From the NCBI GenBank assembly GCA_963745755.1, contig CAVUYP010000002.1, positions 186,001-250,000 on the forward strand: a stretch of DNA of 64,000 nucleotides. Direction: 5' to 3'. This stretch comes from RHKX01 sp963745755 (GTDB lineage Bacteria; Actinomycetota; Thermoleophilia; Solirubrobacterales; 70-9). Positions 1-9,240 of this stretch are shown here, one piece after another; position 1 is the first letter of the stretch, and each line of letters begins with the position of its first letter. A program made the position numbers and the translations under genes. A model generated the notes under the pieces. It ran no database searches and was not told the DNA's origin. It saw only the letters and a program-made list of their open reading frames with translations.

Positions 1-216
1 TCCCGCTACGCAACGCCGATCCGGGGCCTGTATCTGAGCGGTGCCGGCTCCCATCCGGGCGGCGGCGTCACCGGCATGCCGGGCCGCAACGCCGCCGCGG
101 TGGTCCTCCGCGACCTCGGCCTGCGCGCGAAGGGGCGGATCGAGCGCCTGCGATCGCAGGCGGCGCTGCTTCGCGACGCGGCCCGCGCGGCCCGGTCGCT
201 GCGGAGCTCGGCATGA
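1..216 (+). CDS. C-terminal end of a phytoene-desaturase-like FAD/NAD(P) oxidoreductase (partial)
   Basis: The frame is open from the first base and runs 71 residues to the TGA at 214-216. Residues 9-28 read GLYLSGAGSHPGGGVTGMPG, followed by GRNAA. This is the glycine-rich C-terminal FAD-binding segment typical of CrtI-like and amine-oxidase-like flavoproteins, where the substrate-side cap folds back on the cofactor. The rest of the protein lies outside the window. Its stop overlaps the ATG of the next gene by four bases, so the two are probably translationally coupled. With the methyltransferase and the nitrilase-family protein downstream it forms a three-gene operon of unknown substrate. 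Family assignment is good; a carotenoid role is not shown. Confidence 0.75.
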   Translation, partial: SRYATPIRGLYLSGAGSHPGGGVTGMPGRNAAAVVLRDLGLRAKGRIERLRSQAALLRDAARAARSLRSSA

Positions 217-1217
217 GCCCTTCGGCCGGCGACGGCGGTGCCGACCCGCTCGAGCTGCTGACCGGCTACCAGGGCGCCGCGGTGCTCGGGACCGCCATCG
301 AGCTCGGCTTCCCGGCGGCGCTGGCCGGCGGCCCGCGGACCGCCGCCGAGGTCGCCGCCGAGCTCGGTACCGACGTGCGGGCGAGCGGCTACCTGCTCGG
401 GGCGCTGACCGTGCTCGGCCTCGCCGAGCGGGCCGGCGGCCGCTACGAGCTGACCGAGCAGGGCCGGGGACTGGTCGACGGCGTGCCCGGGTCGATCGCT
501 GCGATCGTCCGCAAGGAGTGGTTCTTCTACCGTGTCTGGGCCGGCCTGCCGGAGGCCGTGACCGACGGCCACGCGCGGATCCCACCCTGGCGCGACCGGG
601 TTCGCGACGAGCTGCCCCAGTCGCTCGCCTTCCTCCGCGCCCTCGACGACCTCGCCTCCCGGTTCGGCGCCGGACTGCCCGAGCTCGCCGGGCTCGAGCG
701 GGGTGGATCGCTGCTCGACGTCGGCGGCGGCGCCGGCTCGCACGCCGCCTATCTCGAGGCCGCCGTCCCCGGTCTCGAGGCGACGGTGCTCGATCTCGCC
801 GAGGCCGAGCAGGTCCTCCGCGAGCGCCATCCCGAGCTGCGGTTCGTGGTCGGCGACTTCGAGCGGCCGCGCTTCGGCAGGCCCGCGAACGAGAGCTGGG
901 ACTACGTCCTGCTCGCGAACATCCTTCACGATCACCCGCCGGAGCGCTGCCGCGAGCTGATCGCGTCCGCCGCCGGCCTGCTGGCGCCGGGCGGAACGCT
1001 GCTGATCTACGACTGGGTGCTCGGCGACGACGCCGTCTCGCCGCCGCCGGTGGCGCTGTTCGCGCTGATGATGCTCGTCGAGAACGAGGGCGGCGGTACC
1101 TGGACCGAGGCCGATATCGGCGGATGGGTCCGCGAGGCGGGGCTCGAGCCGGAGCCGTTGCGGCGCAATCCGGGCCCGATCGCGGTGCTGCGGGCCCGTC
1201 GGCCGGACGCCGGGTGA
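213..1217 (+). CDS. SAM-dependent O-methyltransferase (plant/CrtF-type, Methyltransf_2 family)
   Basis: 334 residues, a usual length for dimeric O-methyltransferases of the CrtF/acetylserotonin methyltransferase type. The N-terminal part (about residues 8-95) looks like the winged-helix dimerisation domain. SAM-binding motif I is LLDVGGGAGSHAAYLEAA at about residues 167-184. A later acidic segment (VVGDFERP) and the LLANILHDHPPERC stretch hold the His-Asp region used as general base in this family. The ATG at 213 overlaps the upstream stop, and the gene's own stop overlaps the GTG of the next gene. The neighbours (desaturase-like flavoprotein, nitrilase-like hydrolase) suggest methylation of a small hydroxylated metabolite; the substrate is unknown. 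Confidence 0.85.
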   Translation: MSPSAGDGGADPLELLTGYQGAAVLGTAIELGFPAALAGGPRTAAEVAAELGTDVRASGYLLGALTVLGLAERAGGRYELTEQGRGLVDGVPGSIAAIVRKEWFFYRVWAGLPEAVTDGHARIPPWRDRVRDELPQSLAFLRALDDLASRFGAGLPELAGLERGGSLLDVGGGAGSHAAYLEAAVPGLEATVLDLAEAEQVLRERHPELRFVVGDFERPRFGRPANESWDYVLLANILHDHPPERCRELIASAAGLLAPGGTLLIYDWVLGDDAVSPPPVALFALMMLVENEGGGTWTEADIGGWVREAGLEPEPLRRNPGPIAVLRARRPDAG

Positions 1218-2086
1218 GCGCGGCGCCGGACTCGCTGCGACTCGCGGTCGCCCAGCCGCCGGCCCGCGCCGGGCAACCCGAGCAGGGGAAGCTCGGCGAT
1301 GCGCTCGCGACGATCGTCGAGGCCGGCGCCGCCGGAGCCGGGCTGCTGCTGTTTCCGGAGTCCTACCCGGGCCCGATCCGCGCCGGCGACTGGTTCGACG
1401 CGAGCGATGAGATCGCCGCCACCGCCACCGCAGCCGGCGTAGCCGTCTGCTGGGGCCGGGTCGAGCGCGGCGCCGACGGCTGCTATCGCACGGTTGCCTA
1501 CCTGACCGGCGGCGACGGCGCCGCGCCGTTTCGCTACGAGCGCGCCCATCCGGCGACCGGCGACGTCCATCCGACCCTTTCCGGCGTGGCGATGGCCCCC
1601 GGCGCGAGCCTCGGGCTTACCGAGCTCGGCGGGGTTCGCGTCGGCATCGCCATCTGCTCGGAGCTCTGGCTGCCCGAGGTCGCCCGGTCGCTCGCCGTGG
1701 CCGGGGCGGAATTGATCCTCGCGCCGGCCGGCGGATCGCTGCGCCGGGTGGCGCCGAACTGGCGGCTGATCGCGCGGGCCCGGGCGATCGAGAACCTGCT
1801 CCACGTCGGCCTCACCCAGGCGCTGTTCGGCGACGAGGAGGGATCGGCGCTGATCGCCGGCCCGGAGCGCCTGCTCGGCTCGAGCGGCGATGCCGGTCTG
1901 CTGATCGCCGAGTGCGATCTCGCCAGGGCGCGGTGGCTGCGATCGGCCGACGACTCGATGCGCGAGCCGAAGCAGTTCGACTCGCTGCCCGGGTTGCTGC
2001 GGGCGCGCCGGCCGGAGCTCTATGGCGAGCTGAGCAGGCGGATCGACGGGCTCTACGACTACGAGGCGGGCGGCCGGGAGCGCTGA
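1214..2086 (+). CDS. Carbon-nitrogen hydrolase (nitrilase superfamily), catalytic Lys apparently Arg
   Basis: 290 residues from a GTG at 1214 that overlaps the upstream TGA. The nitrilase fold is recognisable: the catalytic Glu lies in LLLFPESYPG (E49) and the nucleophilic Cys in VRVGIAICSELWLPE (C148). The usual general-acid Lys, normally in a YRKxH-type context, aligns with YERAHPATGD, so R110 sits where Lys is expected. A conservative Lys-to-Arg change at this site is unusual and may alter or abolish amidase chemistry. It is the last gene of the desaturase/methyltransferase operon. The enzyme could act on an amide or nitrile made by those partners; no substrate can be named. Confidence 0.8.
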   Translation: MSAAPDSLRLAVAQPPARAGQPEQGKLGDALATIVEAGAAGAGLLLFPESYPGPIRAGDWFDASDEIAATATAAGVAVCWGRVERGADGCYRTVAYLTGGDGAAPFRYERAHPATGDVHPTLSGVAMAPGASLGLTELGGVRVGIAICSELWLPEVARSLAVAGAELILAPAGGSLRRVAPNWRLIARARAIENLLHVGLTQALFGDEEGSALIAGPERLLGSSGDAGLLIAECDLARARWLRSADDSMREPKQFDSLPGLLRARRPELYGELSRRIDGLYDYEAGGRER

Positions 2087-2093
2087 GCGTCGC

Positions 2094-2417
2094 TCAGGTC
2101 GGCTCGCCCCAGCGCGAGTCGCCGTGGTCGCGGTCGCGGCCGTCGGCTACCGGGGCCGCGTCGGGGCCGTAGCCGGCCTCGCTGAGCATCCGCCGCAGGT
2201 CGACGACGGTCTGGCGGTCGAGCTCCTTCTTCTTCGGGATCGGCAGGACCTCGGTCTCCGGTCCGAGCGTCACCGTGATCCTGTCGCCGTGCTCCTCGTC
2301 GATCGCGTTGAGCGCGCCGAGCAGGTTGTGCACCTTCCGCCAGTCCACGTTCCCCGTCGCCTGGTGATCGAAGATCTCCTGCAGGGTGTTGCGGTGGTGG
2401 TGGCTCAGATGCTCCAT
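2094..2417 (-). CDS. HicA-like small protein, orphan and without the catalytic histidine
   Basis: 107 residues. The core (RNTLQEIFDHQATGNVDW, then a KVHNLLGALNA segment, then an RITVTL strand and QTVVDLRRMLSEAGY) follows the dsRBD-like HicA fold seen in many stand-alone actinobacterial proteins. Classical HicA toxins carry a His in a GSH motif for RNA cleavage; here the matching stretch (HGDRITVTLG) has no such His. No HicB antitoxin gene lies beside it. The C-terminal 20 residues are charged and probably disordered. It is convergent with the nitrilase-family gene (8-base gap). A regulatory or RNA-binding role is more likely than an active toxin; the function is unknown. Confidence 0.55.
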   Translation of the reverse strand: MEHLSHHHRNTLQEIFDHQATGNVDWRKVHNLLGALNAIDEEHGDRITVTLGPETEVLPIPKKKELDRQTVVDLRRMLSEAGYGPDAAPVADGRDRDHGDSRWGEPT

Positions 2418-2468
2418 GTGGCTCGCTCTCGGGATTCGCGGGTCGGGGAACGGACGATCCTAGAGGCC

Positions 2469-3665
2469 TCACCCGGGGGCCGGCGCCGGCGCGGCGTTGC
2501 CGCCGGCCGCCTCGTCGCCGGACCCTGCCTGCTCGGCTGCCCGGACCCGGGCGAGGTCGGCGGAGATCCGTACGACGGCGGAGACGAGCGGAGCGGCGAC
2601 GACGAGGCCGACCGCGCCGAACAGGGCGCCGCCGGCGATCGTGACGACGAGGACGGCGAGCGGGTGGATGCCGAGGGCGGCTCCCATCGCGAACGGCTGG
2701 ATCATCTGCTGGAGCGGGCCGTTGGCGAGCAGCTGCACGAAGACCATGCCCCCCGCCGCCGCCGCTCCGTCGCTGCCGAGCGCGAGCAGGACCGTGAAGA
2801 TCGCCGCGCTCCAGGCGCCGATGTAGGGGATGTAGCCGGCGATGAAGGTGACCGCGATGATTGTCCCGATCAGCGGCACGCCGATGATCAGCGACCCGAT
2901 CGCCGACGACGACGGCGCTGAACACCGCGACGATGGTCGTCCCCAGCAGGTAACCGCGCATCGAGCCGATCGTCCGCTGGGTGACGATCCGCGCGACCGG
3001 CGCCGGAACGCCCATGTGACGCTCCGTCCAGGCGCGGATCACCGGCCCGTCCTTGAGCAGGAAGAAGAGGCTGAGGATCGTCATCGCCAGGAAGAATGCG
3101 AGCGAGGAGAGCTTCGCGACCCCGGAGAGGACGCCGTCGAGAAGCGCCGTGACGCCCTGCTGGGCGCCGTGTCCGAGGTCCTGCTTCGCCTTGTCTGCCT
3201 GGCCGGGGTCGAGGCCGAGGTCCTGCAGCCACCCCGACAGGGTGTTCTTCGCCTCGTCGAGGTGGCCGGCGATGCTGCTCGCCTGCCCGTCGATGCCGAC
3301 GACGACCATCACTCCGATTCCGGCGCCGACGGCGACGACTCGCGAGCATCAGCAGGATCGAGCCGAGTGCCCGGGGGACGCGGTGGCGCTGCATCATGCT
3401 GACCAGCGGCGAGCCGACGACGGCGAGCATCGCCGGCGATGATCAGCGGGATCGTGATCACCTGCGTCAGCGCGCCGAGCCAGACGAGACCGCAGATCAG
3501 CAGCGTCACGCCGACCAGCAGCCACGACATCAGCCCGATGTTCCGCAGCCAATCGGGCACGTTGAAGACCCCGGTCAGCTCGGCCGGGTCGATCTCGACG
3601 AGCTGATCCTCTTCCGCGGCCGGTTCCGCCTCGGCATGGTGCCGTCGCAATCGGCCGTGGATCAT
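2469..3665 (-). CDS. AI-2E family transporter (PerM-like permease), frame broken three times
   Basis: The product can be followed from ATG 3665 to the TGA at 2469 only by changing frame near 3430, 3340 and 2905. The stitched protein is about 398 residues: an N-terminal TM pair (LMSWLLVGVTLLICGLVWLG), a long amphipathic periplasmic section, then LAFFLAMTILSLFFLLKDG, and the family-typical VPLIGTIIAVTFIAGYIPYIG and PLAVLVVTIAGGALFGAVGL segments. The fold is that of the AI-2E/PerM permeases (TqsA, YdiK); the substrate is not predictable. Each frame change is repaired by removing one base (for example GGCGATG to GGCATG near 3430), and protein similarity continues unbroken, so sequencing error is likelier than decay. 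Divergent from the YrhK-like gene with 44 bases between. Confidence 0.8.
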
Positions 3666-3709
3666 GCCCGCAAACCTAGCGCCGCCCGCCGACGAATAGG
3701 CTCGGCCCG

Positions 3710-4327
3710 GTGAGCCGCGGCGCCGCACGGGCGAACCTCTGGATCGGGATCCTCTTCTCGGTCGGCTCCGCCTGCTTCGTAGTCGGTCCATTTCCCGGAT
3801 ACCTGCAGACGGTCGGCTCCCACGCCGACGGCGTGACGTTCTTCGTCGGCTCGATCTTCTTCACGTCGGCGGCGCTGATGCAGCTTCTGACGACGGGCGT
3901 CCTCGGCGGCGGCCGGATCGACTGGTGGGCCGGCGGGATCCAGTTCGCCGGCACGCTGTTCTTCAACATCAGCACCTTCGAGGCGTTGCAGGAATCGCTC
4001 GGAACGAGGGCCACCGACCGGCTCGTCTGGGCGCCCGACGTCTACGGGTCGGTCTGTTTCCTGGCTGCCAGCCTGCTGGCCTACCGCTCCGCCAACGGCG
4101 GCTTCGGGCGGCGACGGCGGCACAACGCCCCGGCGCTGATCAGCTTCATCAACCTGCTCGGCAGCGCCGCCTTCGGCATCGCCGCGGTCGCCTCCTTCGT
4201 CGTTCCGGAGACGGGTGACGTGCTCGCCCTCGGCGCCGCGAACTTCACGACCTCGATCGGCGCGCTCTGCTTCCTCGTCGGCGCGATCCTGCTGCTGCCC
4301 GCGGTCAGTAGCCGACGCCGGTCTTGA
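3710..4327 (+). CDS. YrhK-like multi-pass membrane protein
   Basis: 205 residues from a GTG at 3710. Five or six hydrophobic segments are visible: LWIGILFSVGSACFVVGPFP near the N-terminus, VTFFVGSIFFTSAALMQLL, the IDWWAGGIQFAGTLFFNIST stretch, VYGSVCFLAASLLAY, LGSAAFGIAAVASFVV and SIGALCFLVGAILLLP. The repeated Gly-Ser-x-x-Phe pattern in the first helices resembles YrhK-domain proteins. Its function is unknown. The 3' end overlaps the convergent glutamate decarboxylase gene by 23 bases (4305-4327). There is no signal peptide other than the first TM segment. Confidence 0.65.
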   Translation: MSRGAARANLWIGILFSVGSACFVVGPFPGYLQTVGSHADGVTFFVGSIFFTSAALMQLLTTGVLGGGRIDWWAGGIQFAGTLFFNISTFEALQESLGTRATDRLVWAPDVYGSVCFLAASLLAYRSANGGFGRRRRHNAPALISFINLLGSAAFGIAAVASFVVPETGDVLALGAANFTTSIGALCFLVGAILLLPAVSSRRRS

Positions 4328-5685
4328 CTCGCTGGCGCTCGTGCTTGGAGGCGCCGCCCTTCTTCTCCAGCGTTTCGCAGGCTTGAGCGATGTCGTCGGC
4401 GAGCGTGCCGACGAGCGCCCGGTTGAGGTTGATCTTGACCAGCGCCCGCAGCATCTTCACGCTCTCCGCCTTCGGCGGCATCGTGTAGGCGGGCAGCATC
4501 CAGCCGCGCTCCGCCGAGACCTGCCAGGCGATGTCGAACTCGTCGTAGGGTACGTCGGCATCCTCGGCGAGGTGGAAAGCGACGAGCGGCAGCTGCTCGG
4601 CGTCGCCGCCGACGACCTCGAACGGCCCGATCGACTCGAGCCGGCCGGCGAGGAACTCGGAGTTCTTCTTCATCACCTCCATCACGAGGGTGTATCCGTC
4701 GCGGCCGAAGCGGATCAGGTTGTAGTACTGGGCGAGGACCATCGCCGAGCCGGTCGAGAAGTTCAGCGTGAACGTCGCGTCCCGTCTTTCCGAGGTAGTT
4801 CTCGTAGAAGACGAGGTCCTCGGCGAGGTCGGCCTGCTCGCGGAAGACGAGCCAGCCGATCCCCGGGTAGACGCCCCCGAACTTGTGGCCGGAGACGTTG
4901 ATCGAGCGGACCTGCTCGAGCCGGAAGTCCCACTCGCGCTCCGGGTAGAGGAACGGCCAGACGAAGCCGCCGCTGGCGGCATCGATGTGCAGCGGCACGT
5001 CGAGGCCGCGGTCGTTCTTCATCGTCACGAGCAGATCGTTGATCCCGACGATGTCGTCGGAGTGTCCGGTGAAGGTCGTCCCGAGCACCGCGGCGACGCC
5101 GATCGTGTTCTCGTCGACGTGCGGCTCGACGTCCTCGGGGCCGATCGTGAACTTGTCGGGCTGCAGCGGCACGATCCGCGGCTCGACGTCGAAGTAGCGG
5201 CAGAACTTGTCCCAGACGACGTGGACGTCGCCACCGAACACGAGGTTCGGCTTGTCGGTCGGCTTGCCGGCCGCCTCGCGGCGCTGCCGCCATTTCCACT
5301 TCAGCGACAGCGCGCCAAGCATGATCGCCTCGGAGCTGCCCTGCGTCCGCGCGCCGGTCGTCTCGCCGGGCGCGTTGAAGAGGTCGGCGAGCATCCGGAT
5401 GCAGCGTTGCTCGATCTCCGCCGTCTGCGGGTATTCGGCATGGTCGATGAAGTTGCGGTGCAGGTTTGCGGCGATCACCTGCTGCGCCTCCGGCTCCATC
5501 CAGGTCGTCACGAACGTCGCCAGGTTGCGCTCGGGGATGCCGTCGAGGACGATCTCCTCGTCGATCAGGCGCATCGCAACGAGCGGCTCCACGCCCTGCG
5601 CCGGGATCTGGTTGTCGGGGGCGCCCTCGAGCAGCCATTCGTGGCCGGTGATCAGCGGCGGCATCGTTCGATCGTGATCGGGCAT
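4305..5685 (-). CDS. gad: Glutamate decarboxylase (PLP-dependent), one frameshift near 4785
   Basis: Converts glutamate to GABA and CO2, consuming a proton; in bacteria it usually serves acid resistance or GABA metabolism. The PLP lysine is K268 in the SGHKFGGVYPG motif, the substrate-side HIDAASGGFVWPF segment is present, and the N-terminal half aligns well with GadA/GadB. Start ATG 5685 is preceded by GGAGA at a good distance. The frame breaks near 4785, inside YLGKT-DATFTLNFS, where one extra G in a G run accounts for the shift; the downstream frame resumes with the expected LNFSTGSAMVLAQYYN segment and ends at 4305. No antiporter gene (GadC) is adjacent. Total about 459 residues, as expected. 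Confidence 0.92.
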
Positions 5686-5751
5686 CGGTGGGTCTCCTCG
5701 CAGTCGGTGGTGCGGCGATCTCGGCCGCGCGCCCATCCTATGCCGCCGCGG

Positions 5752-7426
5752 TCAGTCGCCGGGTTCCACCGCGGCGGCGATCGCCTCGATCCGGAGCACG
5801 GTGTCGGCAAGGTCGATCCCCTCGGGACGGTGCGTGATCAGCAGGATCGAACGATCGCCGGCCGCCGCGAAGGTGTCGGCGATCAGCCGCTCCGCCGTCG
5901 CCGGGTCGAGGTGGGCGGTCGGCTCGTCGAGGAGCAGGACCGGGGCGGGGGAGAGCAGCGCCCGGGCGACGACGAGCCGCTGCCGCTGCCCGCCCGAGAG
6001 CTCGCGCCCCTGCTCGCCGACGAACGTGTTCATCCCGTCCGGCAGCGACCCGACCCACTCACCGAGCTTCGCGGCGTCGAGCGCCGCGCGGAGCTCGTCG
6101 TCGCCGGCGTCGGGGCGGGCGATCCGCAGGTTGGCGGCGATCGTCGAGCTGAATAGGTGCGCGTCCTGGCCGGCCAGCGCGAAGGTGCTGCGCAGGTCGC
6201 TCTGGAGCAATTCGCGGGCGTCGGTGCCGCCGACCGTGACCCGCCCCGACTCGGGGTCGAGGAAGCGCAGCAGCAGCGAGATGATCGTCGTCTTGCCGGT
6301 GCCGCTGGCGCCGAGCAGGACGACCCGCTCGCCGGGATCGATCCGCAGGCTGAGGTCCCGGAAGGTCGTCGCGGCGGCGCCCGGGTAGCGCGCCGTCACC
6401 GACTCCAGCGCGACGGTCGGATCGGCCGGCGCCGGCGCCGGATCCGCGGGGTCGGCGATCGCCGGCCTCGTCGCGGTCAGCTCCAGCACCCGTCGCCCCG
6501 AGGCGACCGTCGCCCCGAGCTCGCGGGCGACGGCCGGAAGCGGCGCGGTCGCCTCGAACGAGGACATCGCCAGCAGCGCCAGCGTCGCGATCATCAGCCG
6601 GTCGAGCGAGCCGCCGTCGTCGGCGGCGACCGTGATCGCCAGGACGGTCGCCACCGTCGCCCCGGTGATCAGCACCGTCAGCGCGTCGGCGAGCCCGGCG
6701 ACGAAGGCGTCGCGGCGGGCGAGGGCGGCGAGCTCGCGGTCGCGCCGCGCGGTCCGCTCGAATGCCGCCGTGGCGGCGCCGTAGACGAGCAGCTCCGAGG
6801 TGCCGCGGAGCAGCTCGACGAGGTCGGCGGTGAGCTCCGCGCGCGCCGAGCGCTGACGGCGGCCGCTGCGCCGCTGCAGGGCGCCCGGCCAGGGCCGGAA
6901 CCGCGACGCCGGAGAGCAGCAGGCCGATCGCGAGGATCGCCGCGGCGGCGGGCAGGAAGACGGCTGCGAAGACGACCGCCGCGACGGCGACGAGCAGCGC
7001 GACCAGCGGCGGCGCGAGCCCGCGCAGGTAGAGGCCCTGGAGGGCATCGACGTCGCCGACCATCCGGCTCAGCAGCTCGCCGTGCCGGAAGCCCTGCAGC
7101 TGGGCCGGCGCGAGCGGCTCGATCCGCTCGTAGAAGCCGGCCCGCAGGCGGCCGAGCGCCCGCAGGGCCATGTCGTGGGAGACGAGGCGGTCGAGGTAGC
7201 GGAGCAGCGGCCGGCCGATCCCGAAGAACCGCACTCCGACGATGATCACCGTCAGCGAGAGGATGTCGGGATGCTCGGCGGCCCGTGAGATCAGGTAGCC
7301 GGCGGTGGTCATCAGCGCGACGCCGAACGCAACCGCCAGCGCCCCGAGAGCGACGGCCGCGGCGAACCGGCGGCGGCCGACCGGCGCGAGCTCGACGAGC
7401 TGGCGAATCGTCGCGGGCGTGCTCAC
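5752..7426 (-). CDS. cydC: Thiol reductant ABC exporter subunit CydC, one frameshift near 6890
   Basis: Half-transporter with an N-terminal six-TM domain and a C-terminal ATPase. With CydD it exports cysteine/glutathione to the periplasmic side and is needed for cytochrome bd assembly. The ATPase has a Walker A of GASGTGKTT, signature ELSGGQRQR and Walker B VLLLDEPTAH. The GTG start at 7426 overlaps the cydD stop. The membrane domain (from RQLVELAPVGRRRFA through LLLSGVAVPALAG) is in one frame and the rest in another; the break near 6890 is repaired by one fewer G in a GGG run. Stop at 5752. No cydAB genes are in this window. Confidence 0.88.
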
Positions 7427-9099
7427 CACGCCGCGATCTCCTCCGCGGGCGCCACCCGGCCGGCGGCAAGCGTCACGGTCCGGTCGGCGAGCGCCGCCAG
7501 CTCCGGGCGGTGGGCGATCAGCAGGGCGCTGCGGCCGGCGACGAGCCGCTCGATCGCGGTCTCGATCCGGGCGGCGTTGACGGGGTCGAGGTTTGCGGTC
7601 GGCTCGTCGAGGACGACCAGCGGCGCGTCGCGCAGAAAGGCCCGGGCGAGGCCGACCCGCTGACGCTCCCCGGCCGAGAGCGGCCGGCCGCCGTCGCCGA
7701 CGATCGTCTCGATCCCGTCCGGCAGCAGGGCGACGAAATCGGTGGCCTCGGCGGCGGCCAGCGCCGCCGCGACCGCCTCGGTCCCGGCGCCGGGATCGCC
7801 GAGCCGGACGTTCTCGGCGACGCTGCCGCGGAAGATCGTCGGCACCTGTGGGACCCAGGCCAGCTTCCGGCGCCACGCCTCCGGCTCGCATTCGCGCAGG
7901 TCGACGTCGCCGACCAGGACCCGGCCGGCGGTCGGAGTCAGCAGCCCCATCAGCAGCGACGCCACGGTGCTCTTGCCGCCGCCGCTCGGGCCGGTCAGCG
8001 CAACCGTCTCGCCGGGGCCGACCTCGATGTCGGCCGACTCCAGCACCGGCACCTCGCGAGCCGGGTAGGAGAAGCCGACGGCCTCGAGCCGGACCGGCTC
8101 GCGTTCCGGGTCGGGCGGAGCCGCCGTGCCCGCCGCCGCCTCGCCGCCGTCGCCGATCAGCTCGAGGAGCTGCTCGGAGACGGCGCGGCCGTCGGCGCTG
8201 GCATGGAACTGGGCGCCGAGGTTGCGCAGCGGCAGGTAGAGCTCGGGGGCGAGCAGGAGCACGATCAGCGCCGCCTCGAAGCCGACGTCGGCTTCGACGA
8301 GGCGGACGCCGACCGTCACCGCGACGAGGGCGATGCCGAGCGTCGCCGCGAGCTCGAGGACCGTGCCGGAGAGGAAGGCGACGCGGAGGGTGCCCATCGT
8401 CGCCTTCCGGTAGTCGTCGCTGACGGTCGCGATCCGCTCCGCCTGCGCCGGACCGCGGTTGAACGCCCGCAGCGTCGGCAGGCCGCGGACGACGTCGAGG
8501 AAGTGCCCGGCGAGCCGGTTCAGCGCCGCCAGCCGCTCGCGCGCCCGGACCTCCGTGTAGCGGCCGATCAGCCACATGAAGACGGGGATCAGCGGCAGCG
8601 TCAAGAGCATGATCGCGGCCGAGATCGGATCGATCGTGACGACGACGATCAGCACCGCGACCGGAACCGTCATCGCCAGGAATACCTGGGGGACGTAGCG
8701 GGCGAACGTCGCCTCGAGCGCGTCGACGCCCTCGACCGCCGTCGCCGCCACCTCACCGGCCTCCGCGCTCGGCGGCGTCGCTCCCGGCGCGGTGCGGAGG
8801 CGGCTGCCGATCAGCTCCATTCGCAGCTCCGACATCACCGCGCTCGCGGCTCGCCGACCTGCGACCTCGAAGCCCCAGCCGGCGATGGCGCGAATCAGCA
8901 CGGCTGCGAGTAGGCCGATCAGCTCCGGGGTCAGCTCGGCGATCGGCGTGCCGGCGAATCCGCGCGCCGCGATCCGCGCGATCAGGACCGCCTGGACCAG
9001 GACCATCAGCGCCGCCAGCAGCCCGAGGGCCGCATCGGCGGCGAGCATCCGCCGGACCCCGGCGACCCGCTCGATGAGGCGGCGGTCGAGTCCGTTCAT
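7423..9099 (-). CDS. cydD: Thiol reductant ABC exporter subunit CydD
   Basis: 558 residues, intact. It has an N-terminal six-helix exporter domain (first helix near ALGLLAALMVLVQAVLIARI) and an ATPase domain with Walker A TGPSGGGKST, signature PLSAGERQR and Walker B LVVLDEPTAN, followed by the H-loop in LLIAHRPEL. As partner of CydC it forms the heterodimeric cysteine/glutathione exporter acting at the cytoplasmic membrane. It is the first gene of the cydDC pair; a GTGA overlap joins it to cydC. The ATG at 9099 gives the family's usual N-terminus (DRRLIERVAGVRR). It is transcribed away from the crotonase/PadR operon, with about 140 bases between. Confidence 0.9.
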   Translation of the reverse strand: MNGLDRRLIERVAGVRRMLAADAALGLLAALMVLVQAVLIARIAARGFAGTPIAELTPELIGLLAAVLIRAIAGWGFEVAGRRAASAVMSELRMELIGSRLRTAPGATPPSAEAGEVAATAVEGVDALEATFARYVPQVFLAMTVPVAVLIVVVTIDPISAAIMLLTLPLIPVFMWLIGRYTEVRARERLAALNRLAGHFLDVVRGLPTLRAFNRGPAQAERIATVSDDYRKATMGTLRVAFLSGTVLELAATLGIALVAVTVGVRLVEADVGFEAALIVLLLAPELYLPLRNLGAQFHASADGRAVSEQLLELIGDGGEAAAGTAAPPDPEREPVRLEAVGFSYPAREVPVLESADIEVGPGETVALTGPSGGGKSTVASLLMGLLTPTAGRVLVGDVDLRECEPEAWRRKLAWVPQVPTIFRGSVAENVRLGDPGAGTEAVAAALAAAEATDFVALLPDGIETIVGDGGRPLSAGERQRVGLARAFLRDAPLVVLDEPTANLDPVNAARIETAIERLVAGRSALLIAHRPELAALADRTVTLAAGRVAPAEEIAAW

Positions 9100-9184
9100 C
9101 GACTCGCCGGGGGGCCCGGATGCGGCGCGAGGAGGGGCATGGCGGCGCCCGATCTTACGCCGGGGCCGGGGCTCGGCGGGTCAA

Positions 9185-9201
9185 TACCTAGATACTAGGT
9201 A
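9185..9201. promoter_or_regulatory. Inverted repeat TACCTAG-ATA-CTAGGTA, likely PadR operator
   Basis: A perfect 7-base inverted repeat with a 3-base spacer, 40 bases upstream of the crotonase start and about 85 bases from cydD. It is AT-rich in a GC-rich neighbourhood. The operon it precedes encodes a PadR-family repressor, a family that commonly autoregulates through such dyads. Assignment to PadR is inferred from position. Confidence 0.6.
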
Positions 9202-9240
9202 GGGTGCGAAATCCCGGACAGCGATCGGAAGGAGCAACGG

